Assembly (NCBI GenBank): GCA_038207745.1
Contig: JBBQZL010000001.1
Location: forward strand, 1 to 54,519
Source of the DNA: JBBQZL01 sp038207745
GTDB lineage: Bacteria; Actinomycetota; Thermoleophilia; Solirubrobacterales; 70-9
DNA: 54,519 nucleotides
Reading direction: 5' to 3'
In this document: piece by piece, positions 31,545 through 40,365 of the stretch
Layout of the letters: each line of letters begins with the position of its first letter
Position numbering within the stretch: the stretch's first letter is position 1
Notes under the pieces: generated by a model
Told to the model about the DNA's origin: nothing
What the model saw: the letters and a program-made list of their open reading frames with translations, nothing else
The model's database searches: none
Program-made: the position numbers and the translations under genes

Positions 31545-33440
31545 CTACGTGTCTCTGTCCATGGTTGTGGCTCTGTCTGGAGACGGCGCGGTGATCATCC
31601 GGACGACGGTTTCACCCATGTCCGACTCGTCTCCGGTCAGGACAAGGTCCTCCAGGCGGCTGAGCAGCGCCTGGACGAAGTCGGGGTCCGGCGGACTCTC
31701 GGCGACGGCCCGGAGGATCCGCTTTGCCGCAGTCGGCTGGGCCTTCTCCCCAGTTCCAAACAGCTCCTCGTGGATCTTCTCGCCGGGCCGGATACCTGTG
31801 AACTCGATCGCGATGTCGACGTCGGGCTCATACCCGGCCAGCTTGATCATGTTGTTGGCCAGATCGACGATTTTGACCGGCTCGCCCATGTCGAGGACGA
31901 AGACCTCGCCTCTTCCGGTGCCGATGTCACCGGCGCGAATCACCAACTGGACCGCCTCCGGGATCGTCATGAAGTAGCGCGTCATCTCCGGATGGGTGAC
32001 CGTGATCGGCCCACCGCGCTCGATCTGGCTACGGAAGATCGGGACCACGCTTCCCGAGGAGGCCAGGACATTCCCAAAGCGGACGCTGACGAAGCGCGTG
32101 TGTGGATGGCGCTGGCCGGCCGCGTCGACGATCCACTCGGCCATCGCCTTCGAGGCGCCCATCACCGTCTGGGGGTTGACCGCCTTGTCGGTCGAGATCA
32201 GGACAAAGCGCTCGACATTCGATGCCGCTGCGGTCTCGGCCGTGATCTGGGTGCCGAGCGCGTTGTTGCGAATCGCCTCGAGCGGGTTGGCCTCCATCAG
32301 CGGCACGTGCTTGTAGGCCGCCGCATGGAAGACGACGCTCGGCTTGTATCGCTGCATCACCTCGAGCATCCTGGCCGGCTCCTTACAATCGGCAAGCACA
32401 GCCTCGGCCTTGGTGAAGTGCCGCACCTCGACCATCTCGCGGTCGATCTGAAAGAGGTTGTCCTCGGCTCGGTCGAGCATCACGAGGAGGCGGGGATCGA
32501 CCCGCGCGATCTGGCGGCAGAGCTCTGAGCCGATCGAGCCTCCGGCACCGGTGACCAGGACGACCCGATCCTCGAGATAGGCGCCGACGGTGTCGAGTTC
32601 GACCACGACCGGCTCTCTCCCGAGCACGTCCTCGACCTGAACATCGCGAAGCTGCTTGGTCAGCTGCACTCCACCGCGAAGGAGCTCGAAGACGGTCGGG
32701 AGGGTCCGGACCCTGATTGCGCGATCGCGGCAGGCCGCGACGACGTTGGCGCGCAGCACGCCCGGTGCAGAAGGGATCGCGATCACGACCTCGTCGGGCT
32801 CGGTCTCGTCGAGGATCGAGGCGATCTCATCGGTGGTGCCGAGAACCTTGAGGCCGGCGAGTCGCATACCCCGCTTGCCGGGGTTGTCGTCGAGGAATCC
32901 GATCGCGGTCTTGCCAAGGTTCGGATTGAGCTGCAGCTCGCGTACGACCATCTGGCCGCCGGAGCCCGCCCCCACCACGAGGACTTCGCTGCCCTTGGTG
33001 ATCCGCGTCCCCGCGGCCGGCCGCTCGAGGATCAGACGAGTCGCCAATCTGGCGCCCGCGATAAGCATCAGGGTGAGGATGAAGTCCGAGACCGCGACGC
33101 TGCGCGGCAGGCTGGCGCTGAAGGGCTGGATCACCGTGAAGGCGATGACCAGGATCGCGCTTGAAACCGCCGCGGCCCGGAAGATCGCCAGGAAGTCGCG
33201 CCCGGCCACATAACGCCACCACTTCTGGTAGATCCCGAACAGCGCGAAGATCGCGATCTTGCCGACGATCACAAACCCGATCGTCTGCGCCATCAGGGTC
33301 AGGTAGCGGTCGGGAATCCCACTCGGCTCATCGAGAAAGCGAAGCTGGAATGCAAGCCCAAAGGCAATTGCGACCAGCGCCGCATCGGCCAGCATATGCA
33401 GCCCTCTGATGCGGTAGACAGGGATATTCCGACGACGCAT
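31545..33440 (-). CDS. CapD/WbpM-like UDP-sugar 4,6-dehydratase with membrane domain
   Basis: A 631-residue protein. Four to five N-terminal helices (to about residue 140) are followed by a first Rossmann-like domain (LVVGAGSGGQMVVRELQ) and a second, catalytic SDR domain with TGAGGSIGSELCRQI. FHAAAYKHVPLME, ISTDKAVNP and MGASKAMAE follow, where Met replaces the usual active-site Tyr as in WbpM/FlaA1 enzymes. It makes the UDP-4-keto-6-deoxy sugar used in surface glycans. It starts at an ATG 280 bp from the divergent dedA gene and probably heads the leftward polysaccharide transcript. Confidence 0.92.
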   Translation of the reverse strand: MRRRNIPVYRIRGLHMLADAALVAIAFGLAFQLRFLDEPSGIPDRYLTLMAQTIGFVIVGKIAIFALFGIYQKWWRYVAGRDFLAIFRAAAVSSAILVIAFTVIQPFSASLPRSVAVSDFILTLMLIAGARLATRLILERPAAGTRITKGSEVLVVGAGSGGQMVVRELQLNPNLGKTAIGFLDDNPGKRGMRLAGLKVLGTTDEIASILDETEPDEVVIAIPSAPGVLRANVVAACRDRAIRVRTLPTVFELLRGGVQLTKQLRDVQVEDVLGREPVVVELDTVGAYLEDRVVLVTGAGGSIGSELCRQIARVDPRLLVMLDRAEDNLFQIDREMVEVRHFTKAEAVLADCKEPARMLEVMQRYKPSVVFHAAAYKHVPLMEANPLEAIRNNALGTQITAETAAASNVERFVLISTDKAVNPQTVMGASKAMAEWIVDAAGQRHPHTRFVSVRFGNVLASSGSVVPIFRSQIERGGPITVTHPEMTRYFMTIPEAVQLVIRAGDIGTGRGEVFVLDMGEPVKIVDLANNMIKLAGYEPDVDIAIEFTGIRPGEKIHEELFGTGEKAQPTAAKRILRAVAESPPDPDFVQALLSRLEDLVLTGDESDMGETVVRMITAPSPDRATTMDRDT

Positions 33441-33593
33441 GGAAGTCGGCCTAGTTTAGAGCCTGACCGGCCAAAATTGGCAACCGTGCGCCCACCCGGA
33501 GGTGGGGAGGCAAGTCCCTTCCCACGATGGATTCGTCGCCCCGGCTCTGCTGGCGAGCCGCGTATCGGGGCAGCGTGAGGGTGATCGGCACCG

Positions 33594-33609
33594 CCATGTC
33601 TGGACATGG
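33594..33609. promoter_or_regulatory. CCATGTC-TG-GACATGG dyad in the capD/dedA divergent region
   Basis: Seven-base perfect arms are separated by two bases, between the divergent polysaccharide dehydratase and dedA-uppP operons. A -10-like TAGAAT (33638-33643) follows on the + strand. A CCCACC/GGTGGG hairpin lies near 33493-33508. No regulator can be assigned; the rest of the 280-bp gap shows nothing recognisable. Confidence 0.35.
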
Positions 33610-33720
33610 ACTGAAGGTGAACTCAAGGCCGAATCCGTAGAATGACCCCTTCTCCGGCCCGGTCTGTCGCCCGTTTGGCGAACCGACCGTGGCGACTTCG
33701 CTGTATCTCAGAACTGGGAA

Positions 33721-34404
33721 ATGACAAACTTCGCGAGCATCACAGGCATCTTCTTGGATCCGATCGTCAATGCGGCGACGGACTTCATCGACGCGACCGG
33801 AGTGGTCGGGATCTTTGTCCTGATGACCCTGGAGTCTGCCTGCCTGCCCATACCCAGCGAGGCGATCATGCTCTTTGCCGGGTTCAGCGTCTCCAACGGC
33901 AGCCTTACCCTCTTCGGCGCAGTCACCGCGGGCGTGCTCGGCAACCTGGTCGGCTCCTGGATTGCCTACGCGGTCGGCTACTACGGGCGCCTGGAGCTGC
34001 TGGAGAAGAACCGATTCATCCACGTCCCCCACAAGTACGTAACCTGGGCGGACGACTGGTTCGAGCGATACGGAGCGGCGACTGTCTTCTTCACCCGGAT
34101 GATCCCGATCATCCGCACCTTCATCTCCCTCCCCGCCGGAATTGCCCGGATGCCCTTCTGGAAGTTCACCGCGTACACGTTTGCCGGCTGCGTTCCCTGG
34201 ATCCTGATGCTGACCCTGATCGGCAGGGAGGTCGGCAGCAACTGGACCGAGTGGCGCGACAAGCTCCATTACCTCGATTACGCGATCGTGCTGCTGATCA
34301 TCGTCGGTGTCGTCTACCTGCTGATCAAGCGCCGGCGTGGTGGCAATTCTGACGGCGACGGCGGCCTGACCGGGCCCAAGAACGTGATAGCCGGCGAAGT
34401 TTGA
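33721..34404 (+). CDS. DedA-family membrane protein
   Basis: A 227-residue DedA/VTT protein with about five to six hydrophobic segments. The family landmarks are visible: ESACLPIPSEAIMLFAGF (the re-entrant E..xPxPxE/G), GNLVGSWIAYAVGYYG, FFTRMIPIIRTFISLPAGIARM (the second re-entrant loop with Arg) and a final VLLIIVGVVYLLI helix. Members support membrane lipid homeostasis, and some recycle undecaprenyl phosphate across the membrane. Its stop overlaps the TTG start of uppP, so direct cooperation in lipid-carrier recycling is very plausible. Confidence 0.9.
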   Translation: MTNFASITGIFLDPIVNAATDFIDATGVVGIFVLMTLESACLPIPSEAIMLFAGFSVSNGSLTLFGAVTAGVLGNLVGSWIAYAVGYYGRLELLEKNRFIHVPHKYVTWADDWFERYGAATVFFTRMIPIIRTFISLPAGIARMPFWKFTAYTFAGCVPWILMLTLIGREVGSNWTEWRDKLHYLDYAIVLLIIVGVVYLLIKRRRGGNSDGDGGLTGPKNVIAGEV

Positions 34405-35288
34405 GCGAGTCCGCGGGCGAGCGGATTCCCGGCAGCCGTGCAGTCGCCCTGGGCTTGATCCAGGGACCGGCGGAGTTGCTCCCGGTCTCGAGCTCCGCCC
34501 ATATCGTCCTCGTTCCCTGGCTGGCAGGCTGGGATTGGGCCGACATCGACCCGGAGGTGCGGAAGAGCTTCGAGGTCGCGCTCCACGCAGGCGCCGCCGC
34601 GGCGCTGCTGATCGGCCAGCGCGAATTGATCGCTTCAGAGATGCGCGCCTTTGATCTGCGCCGCGCCGCCGTCCTCGGGCTCTCATTCCTCCCCGCGGCG
34701 GTCGTCGGGTACCTGTTTGAACGGCCGATAGAGCAACGATTGGGTGGGCCCCGTACAACTGCCTACGGATTGATCGCCGGTGCCTCGGCCATGCTGGTCG
34801 CGGATAGGAGTCCGCAGCTCCGTGGCCGCGGTGAGGCCCGCGCAGCCGACGGCCTCGCGCTCGGTATCGCCCAGGCCACCGCACTTGCTCCAGGGGTGTC
34901 TCGCAATGGTGCAACCCTGGCTGCCGCGAGGTGGCGGGGCTTCTCTCGCCAACAGGCCAACATCCTCTCGAGGACGGTCGCCCTGCCGATCATCGTCGGC
35001 GCCTCCCTGCTCAAAGGTGTGCGCCTGGCGCGTCGCGGCGTCCCGCCTGGTCTTCGGCGCTCGCTGGCAATCGGTGTCGGCGCATCCTTCCTCTCGACGC
35101 TCGCCTCCCAGCGCCTGATCAGGTTGGTCGAGCGCGATCGGGCACTTTGGCCGTACTCCGCATATCGAACCGCATTGGCCGCGATCGTTCTGGCCCGGCT
35201 ATCGCGTCGGAGGCGCTCCAGCCGCCCTGCCCCGGACGCGATGCCGTACCCGGATCCGTCCAGCGTGGTTGAATCGGTGACCAAGTGA
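34401..35288 (+). CDS. uppP: Undecaprenyl-diphosphatase (BacA/UppP)
   Basis: A 295-residue polytopic enzyme that dephosphorylates undecaprenyl diphosphate to regenerate the carrier. The catalytic (E/Q)xxxE region is QGPAELLPVSSSAH, and the second motif is PGVSRNGATLAAARW (PGxSR). The arrangement of two inverted repeats with a His in each motif region is consistent with the family. It starts with a TTG overlapping the dedA stop (TTGA) and ends overlapping purM (GTGA). The C-terminal 25 residues are polar. It supports both the peptidoglycan and polysaccharide blocks in this window. Confidence 0.9.
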   Translation: MSESAGERIPGSRAVALGLIQGPAELLPVSSSAHIVLVPWLAGWDWADIDPEVRKSFEVALHAGAAAALLIGQRELIASEMRAFDLRRAAVLGLSFLPAAVVGYLFERPIEQRLGGPRTTAYGLIAGASAMLVADRSPQLRGRGEARAADGLALGIAQATALAPGVSRNGATLAAARWRGFSRQQANILSRTVALPIIVGASLLKGVRLARRGVPPGLRRSLAIGVGASFLSTLASQRLIRLVERDRALWPYSAYRTALAAIVLARLSRRRRSSRPAPDAMPYPDPSSVVESVTK

Positions 35289-36301
35289 GCGCCGAAACCG
35301 ATTCCTACGCAGCAGCAGGGGTTGACCAGTCCGCCGCCGACTCGGCGGTTTCGGGGCTTGTCGCGGCCCTCGGCGCGATCAACCTCGGCCGCCCCTCGCG
35401 ACAGGTTGAGCTTCCGGGCCACTACGCGAGCATCATCAGGATCGGCGAAAACCTCGGGATCGCGCTCTCGACCGACGGGGTCGGGACAAAGCTGAAGATC
35501 GCCGAAGAGCTCGGCCGCCACGACACGATCGGAATCGATTGCGTGGCGATGAACGTCAACGATGTGATCTGCGTCGGCGCCGAGCCGCTCGCGATGCTCG
35601 ACTACATCGCGATCGAGAAGGCCGAGCCGGAACTTTGTGCCGCGATCGGGCGCGGACTCGCGGCAGGTGCCGAGCTGGCAGGGATCGAGATCCCCGGCGG
35701 TGAGCTCGCCCAGCTCGGGGACATGGTGCGCGGATATGACGTCGCCGGTGCCTGTTTCGGAACGATCGCCCTCGACGCGATTGTCGACGGCGCCACGGTG
35801 GAGCCGGGCGACCCCGTGATCGGGATCCCGTCATCGGGCCTGCATTCGAATGGCTACACGCTTGCAAGAAGCGCGGTCGAGGGCATCGACCTGGGAGACG
35901 TCCGGCTCGGTCGTCCACTCGGCGACATCCTGCTCGAGCCGACGGTGATCTACGTCAAGGCGATCGTCGAGCTGCTCAACTCGGATATCGAGGTCCGCGG
36001 CCTTGCCCACATCACCTCGGGTGGGCTCGGGAATCTGCTCAGGCTCAAGGCGCCGGCCGGCTACGAGATCACTTCGCCGCTTCCGGTGCTGCCGATCTTC
36101 GACCTGATCGCCGAACGCGCCTCGGTGCCGGAGGACGAGATGTACGAGATCTTCAACATGGGTTGCGGCTTCTGCTGCGTCGTCGCGCCCGGCACGGAGT
36201 CTGCGGCCATCGAGCTGCTCGCCAGCCACCATCCAGGTGCCGCGGTGATCGGGACGGCCACCGACCGGGCCGGCGAGATCGAAAGAGCTTCAGGCGGCTG
36301 A
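35285..36301 (+). CDS. purM: Phosphoribosylformylglycinamidine cyclo-ligase
   Basis: A 338-residue AIR synthetase that closes the imidazole ring in purine synthesis. Diagnostic stretches are STDGVGTKLKIA, IGIDCVAMNVNDVICVGAEPLAMLDYIA, GGELAQLGDM, GIPSSGLHSNGYTLARS, HITSGGLGNLLRL and MYEIFNMGCGFCCVV. The start is a GTG overlapping the uppP stop (GTGA). Its place after two lipid-carrier genes has no metabolic logic and probably reflects operon packing. It is followed after 15 bp by a DJ-1/PfpI protein. Confidence 0.95.
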   Translation: MSAETDSYAAAGVDQSAADSAVSGLVAALGAINLGRPSRQVELPGHYASIIRIGENLGIALSTDGVGTKLKIAEELGRHDTIGIDCVAMNVNDVICVGAEPLAMLDYIAIEKAEPELCAAIGRGLAAGAELAGIEIPGGELAQLGDMVRGYDVAGACFGTIALDAIVDGATVEPGDPVIGIPSSGLHSNGYTLARSAVEGIDLGDVRLGRPLGDILLEPTVIYVKAIVELLNSDIEVRGLAHITSGGLGNLLRLKAPAGYEITSPLPVLPIFDLIAERASVPEDEMYEIFNMGCGFCCVVAPGTESAAIELLASHHPGAAVIGTATDRAGEIERASGG

Positions 36302-36316
36302 GGAGAGGCGGAGCCG

Positions 36317-36955
36317 ATGCAGGTCGTAATCCCGATCTTTGATGGAATCACCGCGCTCGACGCCGTCGGCCCCTATGAGATCCTCTGCAGGGTGCCGGAT
36401 TGGCAGGTCTCATTTGTCGCCTCCGAGGCCGGCGAGAAGCGAACCGACACCGGCAGGCTCGGCCTGATTGCAGACCGCAGCCTCGCCGACACCTCCGAAG
36501 CCGACATCCTCGTCGTGCCGGGCGGGCCCGGCAACCGGCTGCTGCTCGATGACGAGCCGACTCTCGGGTGGATCCGCCAGATTGACGCCACGACGACCTG
36601 GACGACCTCGGTCTGCACCGGCTCGCTGATGCTCGGCGCCGCGGGACTTCTGAGGGGCAGGCGTGCAACGACCCACTGGCTGAGCCTCGAACTGCTCCGG
36701 GAGTACGGTGCCGAGCCGACGGGGCAGCGCGTAGTCGAGGACGGCAAGATGATTACGGCAGCGGGAGTCTCGGCGGGACTCGACATGGCGCTCCACCTCG
36801 TTGGGGTCGAAGCCGGTGAATCGATTGCGCAATCGATTCAGCTCGGGATCGAGTACGACCCCCAGCCTCGCTTTGATGCCGGCTCGCCCGAGAAGGCGCC
36901 GCCCGAGATCGTCGAGGCGTTCAGGGCCCGGCGGTCTCCCAAACAGTCCCGGTGA
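36317..36955 (+). CDS. DJ-1/PfpI-family protein (isonitrile-hydratase-like)
   Basis: A 212-residue class I glutamine-amidotransferase-like protein. The nucleophile elbow is TSVCTGSLMLGAAGLL with Cys100, and the VVPGGPGN loop lies near residue 66. D15 and E21 are in DAVGPYEIL, and THWLSLELLREYGAEP follows the elbow. The arrangement (DxxGPxE, SVCTGS) matches the InhA/isonitrile hydratase and DJ-1 subgroup rather than GATase1-AraC fusions, since no HTH is present. GAGGAG precedes the ATG. Its last 35 bases overlap the 3' end of the convergent DsbA-fold gene. The substrate is unknown. Confidence 0.87.
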   Translation: MQVVIPIFDGITALDAVGPYEILCRVPDWQVSFVASEAGEKRTDTGRLGLIADRSLADTSEADILVVPGGPGNRLLLDDEPTLGWIRQIDATTTWTTSVCTGSLMLGAAGLLRGRRATTHWLSLELLREYGAEPTGQRVVEDGKMITAAGVSAGLDMALHLVGVEAGESIAQSIQLGIEYDPQPRFDAGSPEKAPPEIVEAFRARRSPKQSR

Positions 36956-37805
36956 GCATCGGCACCGCGCGCAGCCGCCACTCCGCTGCCGCCTTCCAGA
37001 GTTCCGCGGCAACCGGCGGTGAGGACATCCCGGTCAATACCTCGACCTCCCTTGTCGCCGCCCTCCCGAGCCACCCGACTGCGGCGGCCGGGTCAAGGGG
37101 TGGCCTCGCGTCCTGCTCGGCTCCGGCGGCGAGCAGCGTCTCCCGATAGGTCTCGAGCGTCTGGCGGCCCCAGAGAGCGCGACGAACCCCGTCGGCGCCG
37201 ATCACCACCATCGAGGGGAAGGACGGCCGGCGGTGTCCCTCGGTCTTCCGGACAAGGGATTGATCCTCGATCTCCCCGACCAGGGCCCTGACCTCCTCGA
37301 GGTCGTTGCCGAAGCTCTCGATCAGCGCATTTGAGGCCACATCGATCCGAAAGGTCGCGACGTTGAGGCCTGCTTCGCCGGCAAGCTGGATCAGAGCCTC
37401 CGGAGAATCGAGGCAACGGCGCTCCCAGAAGATGCCCTCGCGGAGCTTCCGCAGATAGGTCAGACCGGCCCTGCCGCTCTGCTGCTGGGCAGCCTTCACC
37501 GCAATACAGGCGGGATAGGTGCTGGTCAGAGGACTTTGAGTCCAGATCCGCGGATCGATCGGCATACCGGTTTCAGCCGCGATGTCGAGCCAGTGCGAGA
37601 TCAGGTCCGCGTAGCAGTCCGGCCCCGAGCCGATCGCTCCGTCATCGTCGCGATAGGCAGACCCATAGGCTCGGGCGAGACCGCCCATAACGGGGATCAG
37701 CTCGAGGCTGTCCCCAAACTCCCATTCCAGCCTGCGAAGCTCTGGTTCGACAGCAAACGACCAGGGGCAGGCGGGATCGGTGAAGTAGCGAACCTGTACT
37801 GACAT
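36921..37805 (-). CDS. DsbA-fold protein (FrnE/SpxH-like) with CPWS site
   Basis: A 294-residue thioredoxin-fold protein with the helical DsbA insertion. The active-site position reads DPACPWSFAVEPEL: Cys13-Pro-Trp-Ser16, lacking the second Cys of a CxxC oxidoreductase. A cis-Pro-like RRPSFPSMVV follows much later. There is no signal peptide, so it is cytoplasmic. CPWS proteins include FrnE-like and SpxH/YjbH adaptor-type members, so redox catalysis, glutathione-linked chemistry or proteolytic adaptor function are all possible. It lies 52 bp from the divergent Ser/Thr kinase. Confidence 0.82.
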   Translation of the reverse strand: MSVQVRYFTDPACPWSFAVEPELRRLEWEFGDSLELIPVMGGLARAYGSAYRDDDGAIGSGPDCYADLISHWLDIAAETGMPIDPRIWTQSPLTSTYPACIAVKAAQQQSGRAGLTYLRKLREGIFWERRCLDSPEALIQLAGEAGLNVATFRIDVASNALIESFGNDLEEVRALVGEIEDQSLVRKTEGHRRPSFPSMVVIGADGVRRALWGRQTLETYRETLLAAGAEQDARPPLDPAAAVGWLGRAATREVEVLTGMSSPPVAAELWKAAAEWRLRAVPMLTGTVWETAGP

Positions 37806-37857
37806 AGGTCATCGACAATACCTGCGAGATGCAATCCGACACCCAGAGACAGCACCG

Positions 37858-39381
37858 ATGGACGCCCGCCCCGCCAGCTCGAATCTGATCGGGTCGGTCC
37901 TCTCGGGCCGCTACCGCCTCGAAGCCAAGATCGGCAGCGGGGGGATGTCGACGGTCTACCTGGCCCGAGACGAGACTCTCGACCGCCAGGTCGCGGTCAA
38001 ACTGATGCACCGCGAGATGTCCGAGCAGCCCGAGCAGTTCGAGCGCTTCAACATGGAGGCGCGCGCGGTCGCCAAGCTCTCCCATCCGAACGTGGTCACC
38101 GTGATCGACGCGGGCGAGGACGAAGGTCGCCCGTACATCGTCTTCGAGTACGTCGAGGGCGAGACGCTCAAGCAGCGGATCAGCAGGGTCGGGGCGCTGG
38201 ACGTCCAGGAGGCGATCGCATATTCGATCGAGATCGCCAGGGGGCTTTCAGTGGCCCACGAGCGCAACCTCGTCCATCGCGACGTCAAGCCGCAGAACAT
38301 CCTGATCGACCGGACCGGCCGCGCGAAGCTGACCGACTTCGGAATCTCCAGGCAACTCGAGCAGGACGGGATGACGGCGACCGGCCGCGTGCTCGGGACT
38401 ACCGATTACGTGGCTCCGGAGCAGGCGATGGGGCATCGGGTGGACCCACGCTCCGACGTCTACTCACTGGGCGTCGTCCTCTACGAGATGCTGACCGGAG
38501 ACGTCCCGTTCGAGGCCGAGAGCCAGGTCGGCGTTGCGATGAAGCACGTCAACGAGCTGCTTCCCGATGTCCAGATACGGCGACCCGAGGTTTCGGCAAC
38601 TGTGGCGCTGGTTGTGGAGCGGGCAACCTCAAAGGAACCCGGCGAGCGCTACCAGAGCGTCGGCGAGATGATCGACGATCTTCAGACCGCCCTCGAGGTC
38701 GAGGCCTCCCGCGCAGGTTCGACCACCGGTGAGGCGACCAGCATCCTTGACGCGGTGCCGCCGGCCAAACGCAAGCTCTCCCGAAGGACCGGGGTGTCAG
38801 TGGCCGCGGTGCTCGCGATCATCGCCGTCGCAGCCGCAGCGCTCGGCCTCGTGCAGTTGATCTCCAGCGGCAATGCGCCGGGAGGCAAGGGCGGGAGCAG
38901 GCCCGCGGGAGAGGAGATCGAGATCACCAGCGCCACCGACTACGACCCGGTCGGCGGAGACGACGAGCACTCGAGCGAGACCCCGAATGCGGTCGACTCG
39001 AATTCATCGATCACCGGTGGAGCCTGGACAACCGAGACCTATGAACAGAACTTCCCGGCCTCGAAACCCGGAGTCGGGATCTACGTCGGTACTGCCGCAC
39101 CCGCAGCCGCGAAGACGATCGAGATTCGCTCGACCGCCCCGGGGATGAACGTCGAGGTCTACGGCGCCGCAGAAGTCCCCACCGGTGACGATGCCGCCGA
39201 TCCTCTTGCCGGATGGACCAAGCTCGGTGAGCAGGGCGACGTCAAGACCACCCAGTCGATCGCCCTCGACCAGGGCATTCCCGGGGCCGAGTTCAGTTAC
39301 TACCTGGTCTGGATCACCTCACTGGCCGATTACCCGGACGGCTTCCGGGCGGAGATAACCGACGTCAGGCTCCTGGGCTAG
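37858..39381 (+). CDS. Transmembrane Ser/Thr protein kinase with beta-rich extracytoplasmic domain
   Basis: A 507-residue Hanks-type kinase. The glycine loop GSGGMSTVY is at 26-34, with Lys48, HRDVKPQN at 140-147, DFG at 160-162 and APE at 186-188. All catalytic residues are intact. One transmembrane helix lies at about 311-336. The outer part has an acidic, low-complexity linker and a domain of about 140 residues with GVGIYVGTAAPAAAKTIEIR and VWITSLADYPDGFRAEITDV. This looks like a jelly-roll or discoidin-like fold rather than PASTA. It is convergent with ddl, with only three bases between stops. It may sense a glycan or wall feature; the ligand is unknown. Confidence 0.9.
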   Translation: MDARPASSNLIGSVLSGRYRLEAKIGSGGMSTVYLARDETLDRQVAVKLMHREMSEQPEQFERFNMEARAVAKLSHPNVVTVIDAGEDEGRPYIVFEYVEGETLKQRISRVGALDVQEAIAYSIEIARGLSVAHERNLVHRDVKPQNILIDRTGRAKLTDFGISRQLEQDGMTATGRVLGTTDYVAPEQAMGHRVDPRSDVYSLGVVLYEMLTGDVPFEAESQVGVAMKHVNELLPDVQIRRPEVSATVALVVERATSKEPGERYQSVGEMIDDLQTALEVEASRAGSTTGEATSILDAVPPAKRKLSRRTGVSVAAVLAIIAVAAAALGLVQLISSGNAPGGKGGSRPAGEEIEITSATDYDPVGGDDEHSSETPNAVDSNSSITGGAWTTETYEQNFPASKPGVGIYVGTAAPAAAKTIEIRSTAPGMNVEVYGAAEVPTGDDAADPLAGWTKLGEQGDVKTTQSIALDQGIPGAEFSYYLVWITSLADYPDGFRAEITDVRLLG

Positions 39382-39384
39382 CTC

Positions 39385-40353
39385 CTAGAACTGATGGGAG
39401 CGGGCGCGCCGGTGGCGCTCGATCGCCAGGTCTGCGAGACGGTTGCAGAGGTCGGGATAGGTGATTCCCCCCGCTTCGAGCAACTTGGCGTAGACGCTGG
39501 TCTTGGTGAAGCCGGGGATCGTGTTGATCTCGTTGACCAGCACCTCGCCGTCTGGTTCGACGAAGAAATCACACCGCGCGAGGCCACTGCAGCCGGCAAG
39601 CAGGAAGACCCGCCTCGCCAGGGTCTCAACCTCCGCAATCGTCTGCTGCGGTAGATCGGCGGGCACCGCCAGCTTCATCCCACCTTCAGTGTATTTGGAC
39701 TCGAAGTCGTACCAATCGGAATCGATCACGATCTCGCCGGGCGGGGAGGTCATCGGGTCCTCGTTGCCGAGCAGCGAGCACTCGACCTCGCGACCCCGGG
39801 CCGGCGCCTCGACGATCACGCGGGGGTCGTGTCTGAGCGCCAGCTCGACGGCCTTGTCGAGCTCCTGGTCGAGTGAGTCTACGCGGGAGATACCGACGCT
39901 GGACCCGAGCCGCGACGGCTTGACCCAGACAGGCAGACCCATCTCGGCGACCGTTTCGCGCCATCCCTCCTCACCCGCCTCGACGAAGCCGACCTGGGGA
40001 ATCCCGTGGAAGCCGAGCACCCGCTTCAAGGAGAGCTTGTCCATGCAGAGCGCAGACGAGAGCACGTCAGATCCGGCATACGGCACGTCGAGGCACTCGA
40101 GCAGGCCCTGGATCGAGCCATCCTCGCCGAAGGGTCCGTGGAGGATCGGGAAGACCACATCGACATCGAGCAGGCCGCCTCCCGGACGCAGGACCACCTC
40201 CTCGGGACCGACGCTCCAGACACCCGACTGCTCGATCACGACCTCGGCGACCTGGTGCCCGAACTCGCGAAGCCCCTCGGCAACAGCGGCGCCGGAGAGG
40301 CGCGATATCTCGTGTTCACTCGAGCGGCCACCGGCCAGGACTGCGATCCGCAT
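39385..40353 (-). CDS. ddl: D-alanine--D-alanine ligase
   Basis: A 322-residue ATP-grasp ligase making D-Ala-D-Ala for peptidoglycan precursors. Landmarks are GGRSSEHEISRLSG, HGPFGEDGSIQGLLE, YAGSDVLSSALCMDK, VKPSRLGSSVGI, EVECSLLGN and VNEINTIPGFT. It begins 12 bp after the pknB stop on the same strand, so it is the last gene of the cell-wall kinase operon. In many actinobacteria ddl sits elsewhere; here its expression would be tied to rodA, pbpA and the signalling genes. Confidence 0.94.
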   Translation of the reverse strand: MRIAVLAGGRSSEHEISRLSGAAVAEGLREFGHQVAEVVIEQSGVWSVGPEEVVLRPGGGLLDVDVVFPILHGPFGEDGSIQGLLECLDVPYAGSDVLSSALCMDKLSLKRVLGFHGIPQVGFVEAGEEGWRETVAEMGLPVWVKPSRLGSSVGISRVDSLDQELDKAVELALRHDPRVIVEAPARGREVECSLLGNEDPMTSPPGEIVIDSDWYDFESKYTEGGMKLAVPADLPQQTIAEVETLARRVFLLAGCSGLARCDFFVEPDGEVLVNEINTIPGFTKTSVYAKLLEAGGITYPDLCNRLADLAIERHRRARSHQF

Positions 40354-40365
40354 TTCTCTTGCTCC

